Shown here piece after piece: positions 43,945 through 51,875 of a stretch of 64,000 nucleotides of DNA. Made by a program: the position numbers and the translations under genes. This stretch comes from Avichristensenella sp031549905 (GTDB lineage Bacteria; Bacillota; Clostridia; Christensenellales; Aristaeellaceae). The notes under the pieces are model-generated. The model was not told the origin of the DNA and made no database searches. It was given only the letters and a program-made list of their open reading frames with translations. The stretch covers positions 6,326 to 70,325 of the forward strand of contig JAVBPC010000019.1 of assembly GCA_031549905.1 (NCBI GenBank), given 5' to 3'. How positions within the stretch are numbered: the stretch's first letter is position 1; each line of letters opens with the position of its first letter.

Positions 43945-44961
43945 TCAATTTGCGTCTCGAAGACTTCTATAAAATGCAAGGTGCCCCGGCAGCGTTTCGT
44001 ACGGTTTCAGCCCGTACGGGCAGCGCTTTTCGCATGCACCGCAGCGGGTGCATTGCTCAATTCGCTCCATTTGCGCCGCCCATTCGTCCGTCAGCCACCC
44101 GGCAACGGGCGAGCGGGTCAGCATTTGCGCCATGCGGTTTGCATTGAAGATAGGAATGCCCACCGGGCACGGCATGCAGTACCCGCAGCCACGGCAAAAC
44201 GCACCCGAAAGCTCCAGGCAGTCCTTTTCGATGCGGGCCAGCATGGCGTCATCAAGCAGCGGCGGGTTTTCCGAGAAGCTGAGTACTTGCTCCACTTCTT
44301 CCATCCGCTGAAAGCCCCAGATGGGCACCACATTCGGGTATTCCGAAAAGAACGCGAAGGGAATCGACGCATCGGTGATCAGCCCGCCGGACAGCGCCTT
44401 CATCGCGATAAAACCGACGTTCTTCTCTTCGCACAGCCGCACCAGCGCCTTTTCCGCATCGCTCGCCAGGTGATTGAACGGATATTGCAGCGCATCATAC
44501 AGTCCGCTTTCGACCGCCTCACGCGCCAGCGCCAGCGAATGCTGCGTGATGCCGATGAATCGGATTTTCCCTTCCGCCTGCGCCTTGAGGGCAGCATCAT
44601 ACAGGCCATCCGCCCCACCGGGGCGCGGCACAAAATCCGGGTTGTGAAACTGGTACAGATCGATATGATCAGTCTTAAGCAGCGCAAGGCTTTCGGCAAG
44701 GTGGACGCGCAGCCCATCGCCTGTCTTGGCGTGCGTTTTGGTGGCGATAAACAGCTTTTCCCTCACATGGGACAGCGCAAGGCCCACCTTACGCTCGCTG
44801 TCTGTGTACACGCGCGCGGTATCGAAAAAGGTTACACCGGCATCCGCCGCGCGAAACAGCAGCCTTCCCGCTTCCTCTTGCGAAATGCGCTGAATGGGCA
44901 GGCAGCCAAACCCGGTGGCGGAAACGCGCACGCCCGTCCGGCCAAATACCATGGTTTTCAT
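43945..44961 (-). CDS. Aldo/keto reductase with C-terminal ferredoxin-type domain
   Basis: 338 residues. The aldo/keto reductase tetrad is present: Asp/Tyr in FFDTARVYTDS, Lys in ATKTHAKT, His in YQFHNPD. The last ~100 residues hold two cysteine clusters (CRGCGYCMPCPVGI and CTRCGACEKRCPYG), expected to bind 4Fe-4S clusters. This fused form is common in anaerobes, and its physiological substrate is usually unknown. ATG 44961 follows AGGAGTG, 6 bp after the CDF gene's stop. Confidence 0.93.
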   Translation of the reverse strand: MKTMVFGRTGVRVSATGFGCLPIQRISQEEAGRLLFRAADAGVTFFDTARVYTDSERKVGLALSHVREKLFIATKTHAKTGDGLRVHLAESLALLKTDHIDLYQFHNPDFVPRPGGADGLYDAALKAQAEGKIRFIGITQHSLALAREAVESGLYDALQYPFNHLASDAEKALVRLCEEKNVGFIAMKALSGGLITDASIPFAFFSEYPNVVPIWGFQRMEEVEQVLSFSENPPLLDDAMLARIEKDCLELSGAFCRGCGYCMPCPVGIPIFNANRMAQMLTRSPVAGWLTDEWAAQMERIEQCTRCGACEKRCPYGLKPYETLPGHLAFYRSLRDAN

Positions 44962-44967
44962 TGAATA

Positions 44968-46143
44968 TCACTCCTTTGTGGAACGCCTGTCGCCCCGATC
45001 CACCTCAACCACCGCGTAAAACCGGCTGTCCAGCGCATGCACCATGTGCGTTACGCGCTGCTTGATTTCCTTCTCAGCCACCTTCACATCGAAGGGTACG
45101 ACGACATCAAATATCACGTTGGTGTGGGTCGGCCCCGTAACCATGCGGAAATCATGTATGCTGACGCGCTCGTCAATGCCCATGACCACTTCGGCCACGC
45201 GGGTGCGGGTATCGTTCAGCAGCGCGTTGTCGGTAACAACGGGGTCCATATGGATGACCGCGGTGCAGCCAAGCTGCTCCCGCAATGTCTTTTCAATGTT
45301 ATCTATCGCATCGTGCATAATGAGGATATCGCCGGTTGCGGGCACCTCCGCGTGCAGCGTGATGATGCGGCGGCCAGGCCCGTAATCGTGCACAATCAGA
45401 TCATGCACGCCGATCACCTCCGGGCAGCCCCAGACGATCCCCTCAATTTGCGAAAGAAACTCCTCGCTGGGCGGCTGGCCCAGCAGCGGGTTCATCGTTT
45501 CGCGCACGGCTTTGTACCCCGCCAGCAGGATCATCGCCGCCACGATCAGCCCACCCCAGCCATCCAGGTTTGCACCGGTAAAGTGCTGAACCACCATCGA
45601 GATGAGTACGAGGCTTGTAGCAACGGTATCGCTCAGGCTGTCGATCATCGCGGCCTTGAGCGCGGGTGAGCCGATCTTAATGCCAATGCGCCGGTTGTAT
45701 GCCGCCATGCAAAGTTTCACAACGATGGATGCCAGCAGCACCACAAGCGGCAATACGCCAAAGGTGACCTGCTCCGGCGTGATGATTTTGCCAATCGATG
45801 TGCGCAGCAGCTCAAAGCCCATCAACAGAATCACCATCGCGACAACCAGCCCCGCGATGTACTCCATCCGCCCGTGGCCGAAGGGGTGCTCCGTGTCCGG
45901 CTTTTGCCTGGAAAGGGTGAACCCCAGCAGCGTGATCAGGGATGTACCCGCATCGGACAGGTTGTTGAACGCATCCGCCGAAATCGCGATGGAGCCGGAA
46001 AGCCCGCCCGCAACCAATTTGCCCCCAAACAGCAACAGGTTTAGCAGTACGCTAACAAGACCTACAAGCATGCCAGTTGCATGCCGGTCTCTCTCTCCGT
46101 CCGGTCCCTTTTGAATTTTCTGCTTGATCCACTTGCAAACCAT
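44968..46143 (-). CDS. Cation diffusion facilitator metal exporter
   Basis: 391 residues. Six membrane helices carry the metal-site motif DAFNNLSD, HPFGHGRMEYI, and a second site SLSDT. The ~170-residue cytosolic C-terminal region is longer than the usual single dimerisation domain. It exports Zn, Fe, Mn or Co in exchange for protons. No ribosome site precedes ATG 46143, and a promoter places the transcription start on it. A Met 24 codons downstream also lacks a ribosome site. Confidence 0.9.
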   Translation of the reverse strand: MVCKWIKQKIQKGPDGERDRHATGMLVGLVSVLLNLLLFGGKLVAGGLSGSIAISADAFNNLSDAGTSLITLLGFTLSRQKPDTEHPFGHGRMEYIAGLVVAMVILLMGFELLRTSIGKIITPEQVTFGVLPLVVLLASIVVKLCMAAYNRRIGIKIGSPALKAAMIDSLSDTVATSLVLISMVVQHFTGANLDGWGGLIVAAMILLAGYKAVRETMNPLLGQPPSEEFLSQIEGIVWGCPEVIGVHDLIVHDYGPGRRIITLHAEVPATGDILIMHDAIDNIEKTLREQLGCTAVIHMDPVVTDNALLNDTRTRVAEVVMGIDERVSIHDFRMVTGPTHTNVIFDVVVPFDVKVAEKEIKQRVTHMVHALDSRFYAVVEVDRGDRRSTKE

Positions 46144-46149
46144 TGGTTA

Positions 46150-46178
46150 ATCATAGCACCAAGCGGCCTGAAATGCAA
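46150..46178 (-). promoter_or_regulatory. Promoter of the CDF operon, start of transcription at the ATG
   Basis: TTGCAT (46178-46173), 17 bp, TATGAT (46155-46150) on the minus strand. The -10 ends 6 bp before ATG 46143, predicting a leaderless mRNA. Confidence 0.55.
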
Positions 46179-46188
46179 CGGTAACCAA

Positions 46189-46236
46189 ATACCCCTCCCA
46201 GCCATAGGATACAGCTGAAACGCATGGGAGGGATAC
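46189..46236 (+). promoter_or_regulatory. Hairpin hiding the ytaF ribosome site
   Basis: ACCCCTCCCA (46191-46200) pairs with TGGGAGGGAT (46225-46234) with one bulge, around a 24-nt loop. The Shine-Dalgarno GGGAGG is fully inside the stem. It may be a translational switch or thermosensor; it does not match a riboswitch I know. Confidence 0.5.
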
Positions 46237-46241
46237 CACGC

Positions 46242-46841
46242 ATGAGCATTCTTGTCATTTTGCTGTTTGCACTGTCCACAAACCTGGATAATCTGGTGAT
46301 CGGCGTTACATACGGCATCAAACGGATGCGCATCCCCGTTACATCGAACCTGATCGTAGCGCTGATAACGTTTTTAGGCACCATACTTTCCATGGCGCTT
46401 GGGAACACGCTGGCAGGCTTTCTGCCGGAGGCAACCGCGCAGGTGATCGGCAGCATCGTGCTGCTGATGATCGGCCTGTATTCCATCGGCAACTATTTGC
46501 GCCAACGCGCCCGACAAAAAACGCCGCACCGGGATGTCAAATGGCCGATGGAAAAGCCTGAAAAGTACGACGCCAACCGCGACAAGCGCATCGATGGGCG
46601 CGAGGCGCTGCTGCTTGGCGTGGCGCTGGCGCTGAACAACATGGGCCTAGGCATCGCAGCCAGCGCGATGGGGCTTGCGATGCTTCCGGTCGCGCTGCTT
46701 TCCTGCGCGGTCAGCTTCTTTTCGGTGCTGCTTGGCAACTGGCTTGGTGTGCGCTATCTGGGGCGTGCAAGCGGCGCACGCGCGGAACTGCTCTCCGGGC
46801 TGATTATCGTGGCGCTGGCGCTGTGGGGTTTGCTTCTGTAG
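46242..46841 (+). CDS. ytaF: YtaF/MntP-like membrane protein
   Basis: 199 residues with six membrane helices in two repeats (LSTNLDNLVIGVTYGIKRM and ALALNNMGLGIAASAMG). The cytosolic loop has an EF-hand-like segment DANRDKRIDGREAL, characteristic of YtaF. The family is related to the manganese exporter MntP, and YtaF is linked to sporulation in Bacillus; function is otherwise unclear. ATG 46242 lies behind GGGAGGG, which is buried in a hairpin. It is divergent from a CDF exporter, suggesting a metal theme. Confidence 0.88.
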   Translation: MSILVILLFALSTNLDNLVIGVTYGIKRMRIPVTSNLIVALITFLGTILSMALGNTLAGFLPEATAQVIGSIVLLMIGLYSIGNYLRQRARQKTPHRDVKWPMEKPEKYDANRDKRIDGREALLLGVALALNNMGLGIAASAMGLAMLPVALLSCAVSFFSVLLGNWLGVRYLGRASGARAELLSGLIIVALALWGLLL

Positions 46842-46865
46842 GACAAAATATGTAGGATATGCAAA

Positions 46866-46906
46866 CCCGCCGAAAAAAGCAACCGTTGCTTGTTTGGCGG
46901 GCTTTT
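46866..46906 (+). terminator. Terminator after ytaF
   Basis: CCCGCC and GGCGGG enclose an inner AAGCAAC/GTTGCTT stem, followed by TTTT. It contains the -35 element of the next gene. Confidence 0.7.
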
Positions 46907-46914
46907 GCTATGAT
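46886..46914 (+). promoter_or_regulatory. Promoter of the nitroreductase gene, embedded in a terminator
   Basis: TTGCTT (46886-46891), 17 bp, TATGAT (46909-46914), 37 bp before the start codon. Confidence 0.6.
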
Positions 46915-46950
46915 CAGGGCGTACACAAAATCAATGCCAAGGAGTTTATC

Positions 46951-47514
46951 ATGATGCAAAACGAAACGCTCGCCATCCTTCGCCGAAGGCGCAGCATCCG
47001 TGCCTTCGCGCCGGCACCGGTTCCGGAAGAAACCCTGCATGCCATCGCCGAATCCGGCCAATACGCGCCGAATGGCGGCGGCGAAAACTGGCATTTTACG
47101 GTCATCACGCAATCCGAAACGCTGGAGCGGCTCAGCAGCCTTTCCAAAGAGGCCGCTGCCGCATCCCCTCTGCCGTGGCTCAAGCAGCTGGGGCAAAACG
47201 ATGCCTTTCAGCCCTTGTACGGCGCGCCGGCACTGATCCTCGTTTCCTGCCCCGAGGACGCCGTCACCGGCGTGTACGATGCCTCCGCCGCGACGGAAAA
47301 CATGCTCATTGCCGCCGAATCGCTGGGGATCGGCGCGTGCTGGGGATACTTCATCACGCAGGCGTTTGATACCCAGGAGGGGCCTGCGCTGCGCGCCGCG
47401 CTTCATATTCCCGAAGGATATAAAGTGCTCACCTCCATTGCGCTGGGGTACAAGCTGGGTGAAAACCCTGCCGCCCCACCGCGGAAGCCCGACGTGATCA
47501 CCTTTATTCGCTGA
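46951..47514 (+). CDS. Nitroreductase family protein
   Basis: 187 residues. FMN-binding features: ILRRRRSIRAF at the N-terminus, PNGGGENWHFTVI, and the late AAESLGIGACWGYF and ALGYKLGENP. Such enzymes use NAD(P)H to reduce nitro compounds, quinones or enones; the natural substrate is unknown. ATG 46951 follows AAGGAG. Its last 11 bp overlap the convergent DUF1836 gene. Confidence 0.92.
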   Translation: MMQNETLAILRRRRSIRAFAPAPVPEETLHAIAESGQYAPNGGGENWHFTVITQSETLERLSSLSKEAAAASPLPWLKQLGQNDAFQPLYGAPALILVSCPEDAVTGVYDASAATENMLIAAESLGIGACWGYFITQAFDTQEGPALRAALHIPEGYKVLTSIALGYKLGENPAAPPRKPDVITFIR

Positions 47515-47965
47515 TACCCGCGCACAGCAGCTGGTACGCCGCCGTTTTTACCGCCAGGTTTAACGGCGTCGCACCCGGCAGCTCATCGGCAAGCGACCGC
47601 ACCGCCTGCTGCTGCACCGCGCAAAAGGATTGATACAGCGCCTCCACCGTTTCCCCTTCGGCTACGGCGAGCAGGCGCTTCATTGCATCCAGAGATACCG
47701 CGCGCTTGAGCATGCACAGCATCATCAGCTGGGCCAGCTGCTCACGCTCATATTTTTTACCTTTGGGCCGATCTACCAGCCCGCTTTTCACATAATTATT
47801 GATCATCGCCGGGGTGATTCCCGGCCCCGCACCGCCAAACAGCGGCTTCGTTTGCCTCTCCAGGTAGGTAATCACCTGATCCATGTATAACCCCAGATCC
47901 GGCAGCGCATCCCAGGGCACGGGCACAAACGCACGAAAACGTTCCGCTAACGCTTCATTTTCCAT
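47504..47965 (-). CDS. DUF1836 family protein, probable DNA-binding regulator
   Basis: 153 residues. The central region AMINNYVKSGLVDRPKGKKYEREQLAQL is a MerR-like helix-turn-helix typical of DUF1836, widespread in Firmicutes and of unknown function. ATG 47965 follows GAGGAGACC. It is divergent from the SGNH hydrolase gene, which it may regulate. Confidence 0.88.
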   Translation of the reverse strand: MENEALAERFRAFVPVPWDALPDLGLYMDQVITYLERQTKPLFGGAGPGITPAMINNYVKSGLVDRPKGKKYEREQLAQLMMLCMLKRAVSLDAMKRLLAVAEGETVEALYQSFCAVQQQAVRSLADELPGATPLNLAVKTAAYQLLCAGISE

Positions 47966-48035
47966 ATCAGGTCTCCTCTTTTCGGTTATCAATACTATAT
48001 CATGGATTTCAAATCGATACAAGCTAGTTTTCATC

Positions 48036-48064
48036 TTGACATCACGCCGCATTCGCTTTATACT
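48036..48064 (+). promoter_or_regulatory. Promoter of the SGNH hydrolase gene
   Basis: TTGACA (48036-48041), 17 bp, TATACT (48059-48064). A near-consensus promoter 35 bp before the start. Confidence 0.7.
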
Positions 48065-48098
48065 GGTTTTGAGAACTAGATAACGAGGTGATCGTATT

Positions 48099-48791
48099 AT
48101 GATAACTGAAATACAGATCTGGGCTGACTCGATTGGAAAAGGCGTTATTTTTGATGAAGAACACAACCGCTACCGCATCGCGCCGGAGCGCTGCGCCGTG
48201 CAATTGGAGCGGACGCTTGAAATGAAGGTTGAGAACCACTCCCGAATGGGCGCAACCGTGACCGAAGGGTATCAGGACTTTCTGGCCGCGCCCGCAAAGC
48301 CAGGCGCCGTGGCCGTCATCGCGTACGGCGGCAACGACTGCGACATGCCCTGGCGCAGCATTTCGGAAACGCCGGATGCGGCGCACGATGCCAAAACCCC
48401 GCTGCCCCGCTTCGCAGAAACGCTGCAGGCGTTCATTGCCGCCGCGCGCGAAAAGGGCATGCACCCTCTGCTGGTCACCCCGCCGCCGCTGCAGGACGGC
48501 CGCTATTTCGAATGGGTAACGCGTTCGCTTTCAAAAGAGGCGGTGCTGCGGTTCCTGGGCGATGTGGCGCACATCTACCGCTGGCAGGAACGCTACTCCA
48601 TCGCCGTGCGCAGCGTAGCCGCCGCCACGCGCTGCCCCCTGTTTGACCTGCGCGATGCGTTCCTCGCCGCAATAAATACACCCTCCCTTTTCTGCGTGGA
48701 TGGCATTCACCCCAACGCGCAGGGGCAAGCCCTGATCGCGGAAACCGTGTTGGCGCAAAGGAGCGCGCTTTCCGCCGCGCTGATGGCGTGA
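48099..48791 (+). CDS. SGNH/GDSL-family hydrolase
   Basis: 230 residues, no signal peptide. Block I is WADSIGKG (catalytic Ser), block III YGGNDCD (Gly/Asn oxyanion residues), and block V DGIHPNAQG (Asp-His). These esterases remove acyl groups from sugars, lipids or other small molecules. ATG 48099 follows ACGAGGTG. Substrate unknown. Confidence 0.9.
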   Translation: MITEIQIWADSIGKGVIFDEEHNRYRIAPERCAVQLERTLEMKVENHSRMGATVTEGYQDFLAAPAKPGAVAVIAYGGNDCDMPWRSISETPDAAHDAKTPLPRFAETLQAFIAAAREKGMHPLLVTPPPLQDGRYFEWVTRSLSKEAVLRFLGDVAHIYRWQERYSIAVRSVAAATRCPLFDLRDAFLAAINTPSLFCVDGIHPNAQGQALIAETVLAQRSALSAALMA

Positions 48792-48831
48792 GCGCCGGAA
48801 ATGCCCCTCTTTTCGCCCCATAGCAAATAGG

Positions 48832-48877
48832 GAAAAAAGAACCCCTCCCACGCCCACAGGCGCAAGAAGGGGTTCTT
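48832..48877 (-). terminator. Terminator of the feo operon
   Basis: AAGAACCCCT (48837-48846) pairs with AGGGGTTCTT (48868-48877). Read on the minus strand, the hairpin is followed by TTTTTT, so it ends the feoA-feoA-feoB transcript. It may also slow the convergent hydrolase transcript. Confidence 0.7.
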
Positions 48878-48878
48878 A

Positions 48879-48984
48879 AGGGCCTTAGGCCCTAGAAGGA
48901 AGGGGATTTCTTGCGAAATCCCTTTATGGCGCGATATCTTTGAATTCGCGCCATGCGCAGGGTCCAGCGGCAGGGCCCTGGCGC
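48879..48984. repeat. Cluster of four short hairpins downstream of feo
   Basis: Consecutive stems: AGGGCC/GGCCCT (48879-48893), GGGATTTC/GAAATCCC (48903-48922), ATGGCGCG/CGCGCCAT (48926-48954), and CAGGGTCC/GGGCCCTG with one wobble (48958-48980). Together with the terminator they form a ~150-bp block of back-to-back hairpins, probably a repetitive extragenic element or a transcript 3' protector. Confidence 0.6.
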
Positions 48985-48998
48985 TCCTCTCCAATTCC

Positions 48999-49139
48999 TT
49001 ACCGGTTCCTCGGGCACCCCTGGCACCCGCCTTCGCATCCCACGCACTTGCCTTGGCGCGCGCCGCGGATGATGTGGCGCACGGCAAGGGCAGCCAGCGC
49101 AGCCAATACAACGGAGATTATTGCGGTTGCGATATGAAT
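48999..49139 (-). CDS. FeoB-associated Cys-rich membrane protein
   Basis: About 44-46 residues. One membrane helix (ATAIISVVLAALAALAVRHII) is followed by a basic stretch and the cysteine tail KCVGCEGGCQGC, the recognised form of small proteins encoded after feoB. It overlaps the feoB stop. There is no ATG/GTG/TTG in a usable place: AAAGGAGGG (FeoB codons) lies 9 bases before an ATC at 49133, and an ATT occurs at 49139. A non-standard start, or a frameshift joining it to FeoB, must be considered. Confidence 0.6.
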   Translation of the reverse strand: MHIATAIISVVLAALAALAVRHIIRGARQGKCVGCEGGCQGCPRNR

Positions 49140-51229
49140 CGCCCTCCTTTCGCGGTAGCCGGGCGGCGCAGCAGCAACCAGAGCATCGCGGCCAGGACCA
49201 GGAATGCCGCCACGGTGCCCACGCCGAACGCACCGGCGGTCACAAGCATGCCGATCTGGTAGATCATCAGGGAAACAACGTACGCCAGCAACGTCTGGTA
49301 TCCGATCGCGATCCAGGTCCACTTGCCGCCGCCCATCTCCCGGCGGATTGCTCCGATCGCGGCAAAGCACGGTGCGCACAGCAGGTTAAACGCCAGGAAA
49401 GAGTATGCGGCCAGCGGCAGCATTGATGCCTGCAGCGTCGCCCAGATTTCCGCGCCATCCTCCGCCATTTCAGCAAATCCATAGAGAACGCCAAAGGTAC
49501 CGACTACGTTTTCCTTCGCGATAAAGCCCGTCAGCGTCGCTACGGAGGAGCGCCAGTCACCCCAGCCCAGCGGAGAGAATATCGGCGCAATCACATTGCC
49601 GATTGCCGCCAGCATCGAATCGCCCGTTTCTACCATTTCAAAGCGGAAATTAAACGTAGAGAAGAACCACACAACCCCGCAGGCCAGGAAGATTACCGTA
49701 CCTGCTTTTTTGACGAACGCTTTCGCACGGTCCCACATGTGGATGAGCACGCCCTTCACGCCAGGCATATGGTATTGCGGCAGTTCCATGACAAACGGCG
49801 CGGGGTCGCCCGCAAACAGGCGGGATTTTTTCAGGATGATGCCGGAGACAATGATTGCGCTGATCCCCAGAAAATACGCGGAAGGCGCTACCCACCATGC
49901 CCCGCCGAACAGCGCGCCCGCTATCAGCGCGATGATCGGCAGCTTTGCCGAACAGGGAATGAATGTCGTGGTCATGATGGTCATCTTCCGGTCGCGGTCG
50001 CTCTCGATCGTTCGGGAGGCCATGATCCCGGGCACGCCGCAGCCGGTGCCGATCAGCATCGGGATGAATGACTTGCCGGATAGGCCAAACTTGCGGAACA
50101 GGCGGTCCATGATGAACGCGATGCGCGCCATGTACCCGCAGTCTTCCAAGATTGCCAGCAGCAGGAACAGCACCATCATCTGCGGCAGAAAGCCCAGCAC
50201 CGCGCCTAAGCCGCCGATAATGCCATCCAGTATAAGCGATTGAAGCCATTCGGCCGCGCTTACATTGACCAGGAAGGTTTCCACCGCGGGCGGGATGATT
50301 TCACCAAACAGAACATCATTCACCCAGCCGGTCAAAAACCCGCCCACCGTCGATACGGAAAGGTAATACACCAGGAACATGATCGCAGCGAAGATCGGCA
50401 GCGATGCAAACCGGTTGGTGACGACCGTGTCGATTTTATCGGATGCCGTCATCGCGCGCCGCACCTTTTTCACGCTGTGCCGAATGATTCCGGCAATCGC
50501 TGTGTAGCGCTCGTTGGTGATGATCGATTCGCTGTCGTCATCCATCTCCGCCTCGCAGGCGGCGATAATCGGCTCAATCTCCGGCAGGTTGATTTCTTCC
50601 AGGATTTTCTCATCGCGCTCAAACAGTTTGACCGCGTAGAAGCGCAGCGCTTTTTCCGGCACCTTGCCCTTGACGCGCGCGGCAATCTCGTCCAGCGCCT
50701 TTTCTACCGGCTGCGAAAAACGGATCGGCACAGGCCCAGGGTTTCCGGCCTTTTCCACGGCAGCGTTCGCCGCCTCGAAAACGCCTTTTTCCTTCAGCGC
50801 GCTGATCTCCATCACAGGGCAGCCAAGTTGCTCAGCCAGCTTCTTTGTGTCGATGCGGTCGCCGCTCTTTTCCACCAGATCCATCATGTTCAGCGCGATC
50901 ACCACCGGTAGGCCAAGCTCCAGCAGCTGCGTGGTCAGGTAGAGATTGCGTTCGATGTTCGTTGCGTCCACAAGGTTCAAAATCGCGTCCGGCTGATCAT
51001 GCACCAGATAATTTCTGGTAACGACCTCTTCCAGCGTGTAGGGCGAAAGGGAATAGATCCCCGGCAGATCCTGAATGATCACATCTTTTGTTTTCTTCAG
51101 CCGGCCCTCTTTCTTTTCCACCGTAACGCCCGGCCAGTTGCCCACATACTGCGAGCTGCCCGTCAGTGCGTTAAACAGCGTGGTCTTACCGCTGTTTGGG
51201 TTCCCCGCTAGCGCGATCTTGCGTGTCAT
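49118..51229 (-). CDS. feoB: Ferrous iron transport protein B
   Basis: 703 residues. The N-terminal G domain has GNPNSGKTTLFNALTG, DLPGIYSL and LNMMDL. A helical GDI-like region follows, then the Fe2+-transporting membrane part with Gate regions (LIGTGCGVPGIMASRT, TTFIPCSAKLPII). It imports ferrous iron. ATG 51229 follows AGGAGGCGGCG. Two feoA genes precede it, and a GTTAGT/ACTAAC palindrome sits just upstream, suggesting iron or manganese control. Confidence 0.97.
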   Translation of the reverse strand: MTRKIALAGNPNSGKTTLFNALTGSSQYVGNWPGVTVEKKEGRLKKTKDVIIQDLPGIYSLSPYTLEEVVTRNYLVHDQPDAILNLVDATNIERNLYLTTQLLELGLPVVIALNMMDLVEKSGDRIDTKKLAEQLGCPVMEISALKEKGVFEAANAAVEKAGNPGPVPIRFSQPVEKALDEIAARVKGKVPEKALRFYAVKLFERDEKILEEINLPEIEPIIAACEAEMDDDSESIITNERYTAIAGIIRHSVKKVRRAMTASDKIDTVVTNRFASLPIFAAIMFLVYYLSVSTVGGFLTGWVNDVLFGEIIPPAVETFLVNVSAAEWLQSLILDGIIGGLGAVLGFLPQMMVLFLLLAILEDCGYMARIAFIMDRLFRKFGLSGKSFIPMLIGTGCGVPGIMASRTIESDRDRKMTIMTTTFIPCSAKLPIIALIAGALFGGAWWVAPSAYFLGISAIIVSGIILKKSRLFAGDPAPFVMELPQYHMPGVKGVLIHMWDRAKAFVKKAGTVIFLACGVVWFFSTFNFRFEMVETGDSMLAAIGNVIAPIFSPLGWGDWRSSVATLTGFIAKENVVGTFGVLYGFAEMAEDGAEIWATLQASMLPLAAYSFLAFNLLCAPCFAAIGAIRREMGGGKWTWIAIGYQTLLAYVVSLMIYQIGMLVTAGAFGVGTVAAFLVLAAMLWLLLRRPATAKGGRFISQPQ

Positions 51230-51244
51230 ACGCCGCCTCCTGTG

Positions 51245-51260
51245 GTTAGTTTGCACTAAC
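51245..51260. promoter_or_regulatory. Palindrome before feoB, candidate DtxR-family operator
   Basis: GTTAGT-TTGC-ACTAAC, perfect 6-bp arms, between feoA and feoB. It matches the two boxes upstream of the first feoA. Confidence 0.55.
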
Positions 51261-51289
51261 TGTCTTTCAAAAAAAAGAATCCCGTCCTG

Positions 51290-51511
51290 TTATCCGTCAA
51301 CTTCAATCATCGCAGCGTCCGCTTTTCGGATTGAAAGCTCATACCCGCGCACTGTCAATTCGATCGGGTCGCCTAGCGGCGCAACTTTACGGATATAGAC
51401 TTCCGTGCCCTTTGTGATCCCCAGGTCCATGATGCGGCGCTTGATCGCGCCCTCGCCGGTCAGCCGCGAAACCCGCACAGTCTTTCCGACCGCAACATCG
51501 CGTAATGTCAT
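51290..51511 (-). CDS. feoA: FeoA family protein (second)
   Basis: 73 residues, an SH3-like FeoA domain: VGKTVRVSRLTGEGAIKRRIMDLGITKGTEV and DPIELTVRGYELSIRKADA. FeoA supports FeoB activity at the cytosolic face. Start ATG 51511 is 8 bases after GAGGGG; an ATG two codons upstream is too close to the ribosome site. It is 19 bp after the first feoA gene. Confidence 0.92.
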   Translation of the reverse strand: MTLRDVAVGKTVRVSRLTGEGAIKRRIMDLGITKGTEVYIRKVAPLGDPIELTVRGYELSIRKADAAMIEVDG

Positions 51512-51530
51512 GCGCATTCCCCTCTTACCT

Positions 51531-51740
51531 TTATACGATGATCCGCATGGCCATGCCCTTATCAATCGCCACGCGGCAATCTTTAACGTTGACGATGACA
51601 TTCCCGCCGATCTCATGCATCACCATCACTTCGCTGCCGACAACAAAACCCAAGCTCTCCAGGAAGCGCTTGGTATCGTCTTTTCCATTGATTTTTTGGA
51701 TGATGTTGGCCTGACCGGACTTCGCCATTGCAAGCGGCAT
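51531..51740 (-). CDS. feoA: FeoA family protein (first)
   Basis: 69 residues, a divergent FeoA domain (LESLGFVVGSEVMVMHEIGGNVIVNV and a late RVAIDKGMAMRIIV). Tandem different FeoA proteins are frequent in Clostridia. ATG 51740 is behind GGGAG; an ATG three codons earlier touches that site. First gene of the feo operon, behind a consensus promoter overlapped by palindromic boxes. Confidence 0.9.
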   Translation of the reverse strand: MPLAMAKSGQANIIQKINGKDDTKRFLESLGFVVGSEVMVMHEIGGNVIVNVKDCRVAIDKGMAMRIIV

Positions 51741-51758
51741 GCTGAGCATCTCCCTTCA

Positions 51759-51813
51759 GTTAGCTTTTCCTAACCTTCGCTGTTAGTATACGCTAATCGG
51801 GCAATTCTGTCAA
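51759..51813 (-). promoter_or_regulatory. Promoter of the feo operon with two GTTAG/CTAAC boxes
   Basis: TTGACA (51813-51808) and TATACT (51790-51785), 17 bp apart on the minus strand. GTTAGTATACGCTAAT (51782-51797) covers the -10, and GTTAGCTTTTCCTAAC (51759-51774) lies downstream. The arms resemble DtxR/IdeR-type metal repressor sites, so Fe(II)-dependent repression is expected. Confidence 0.7.
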
Positions 51814-51875
51814 GTGCCCAATTCGACGATGCTACAGCATAGGGATTTGCACAGCATGCACAATTTGTCGAAAAA

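Noticed and set aside
46189..46236. yybP-ykoY manganese riboswitch before ytaF
   Set aside because: The leader is too short and lacks the conserved loops; kept only as an unknown ribosome-site hairpin.
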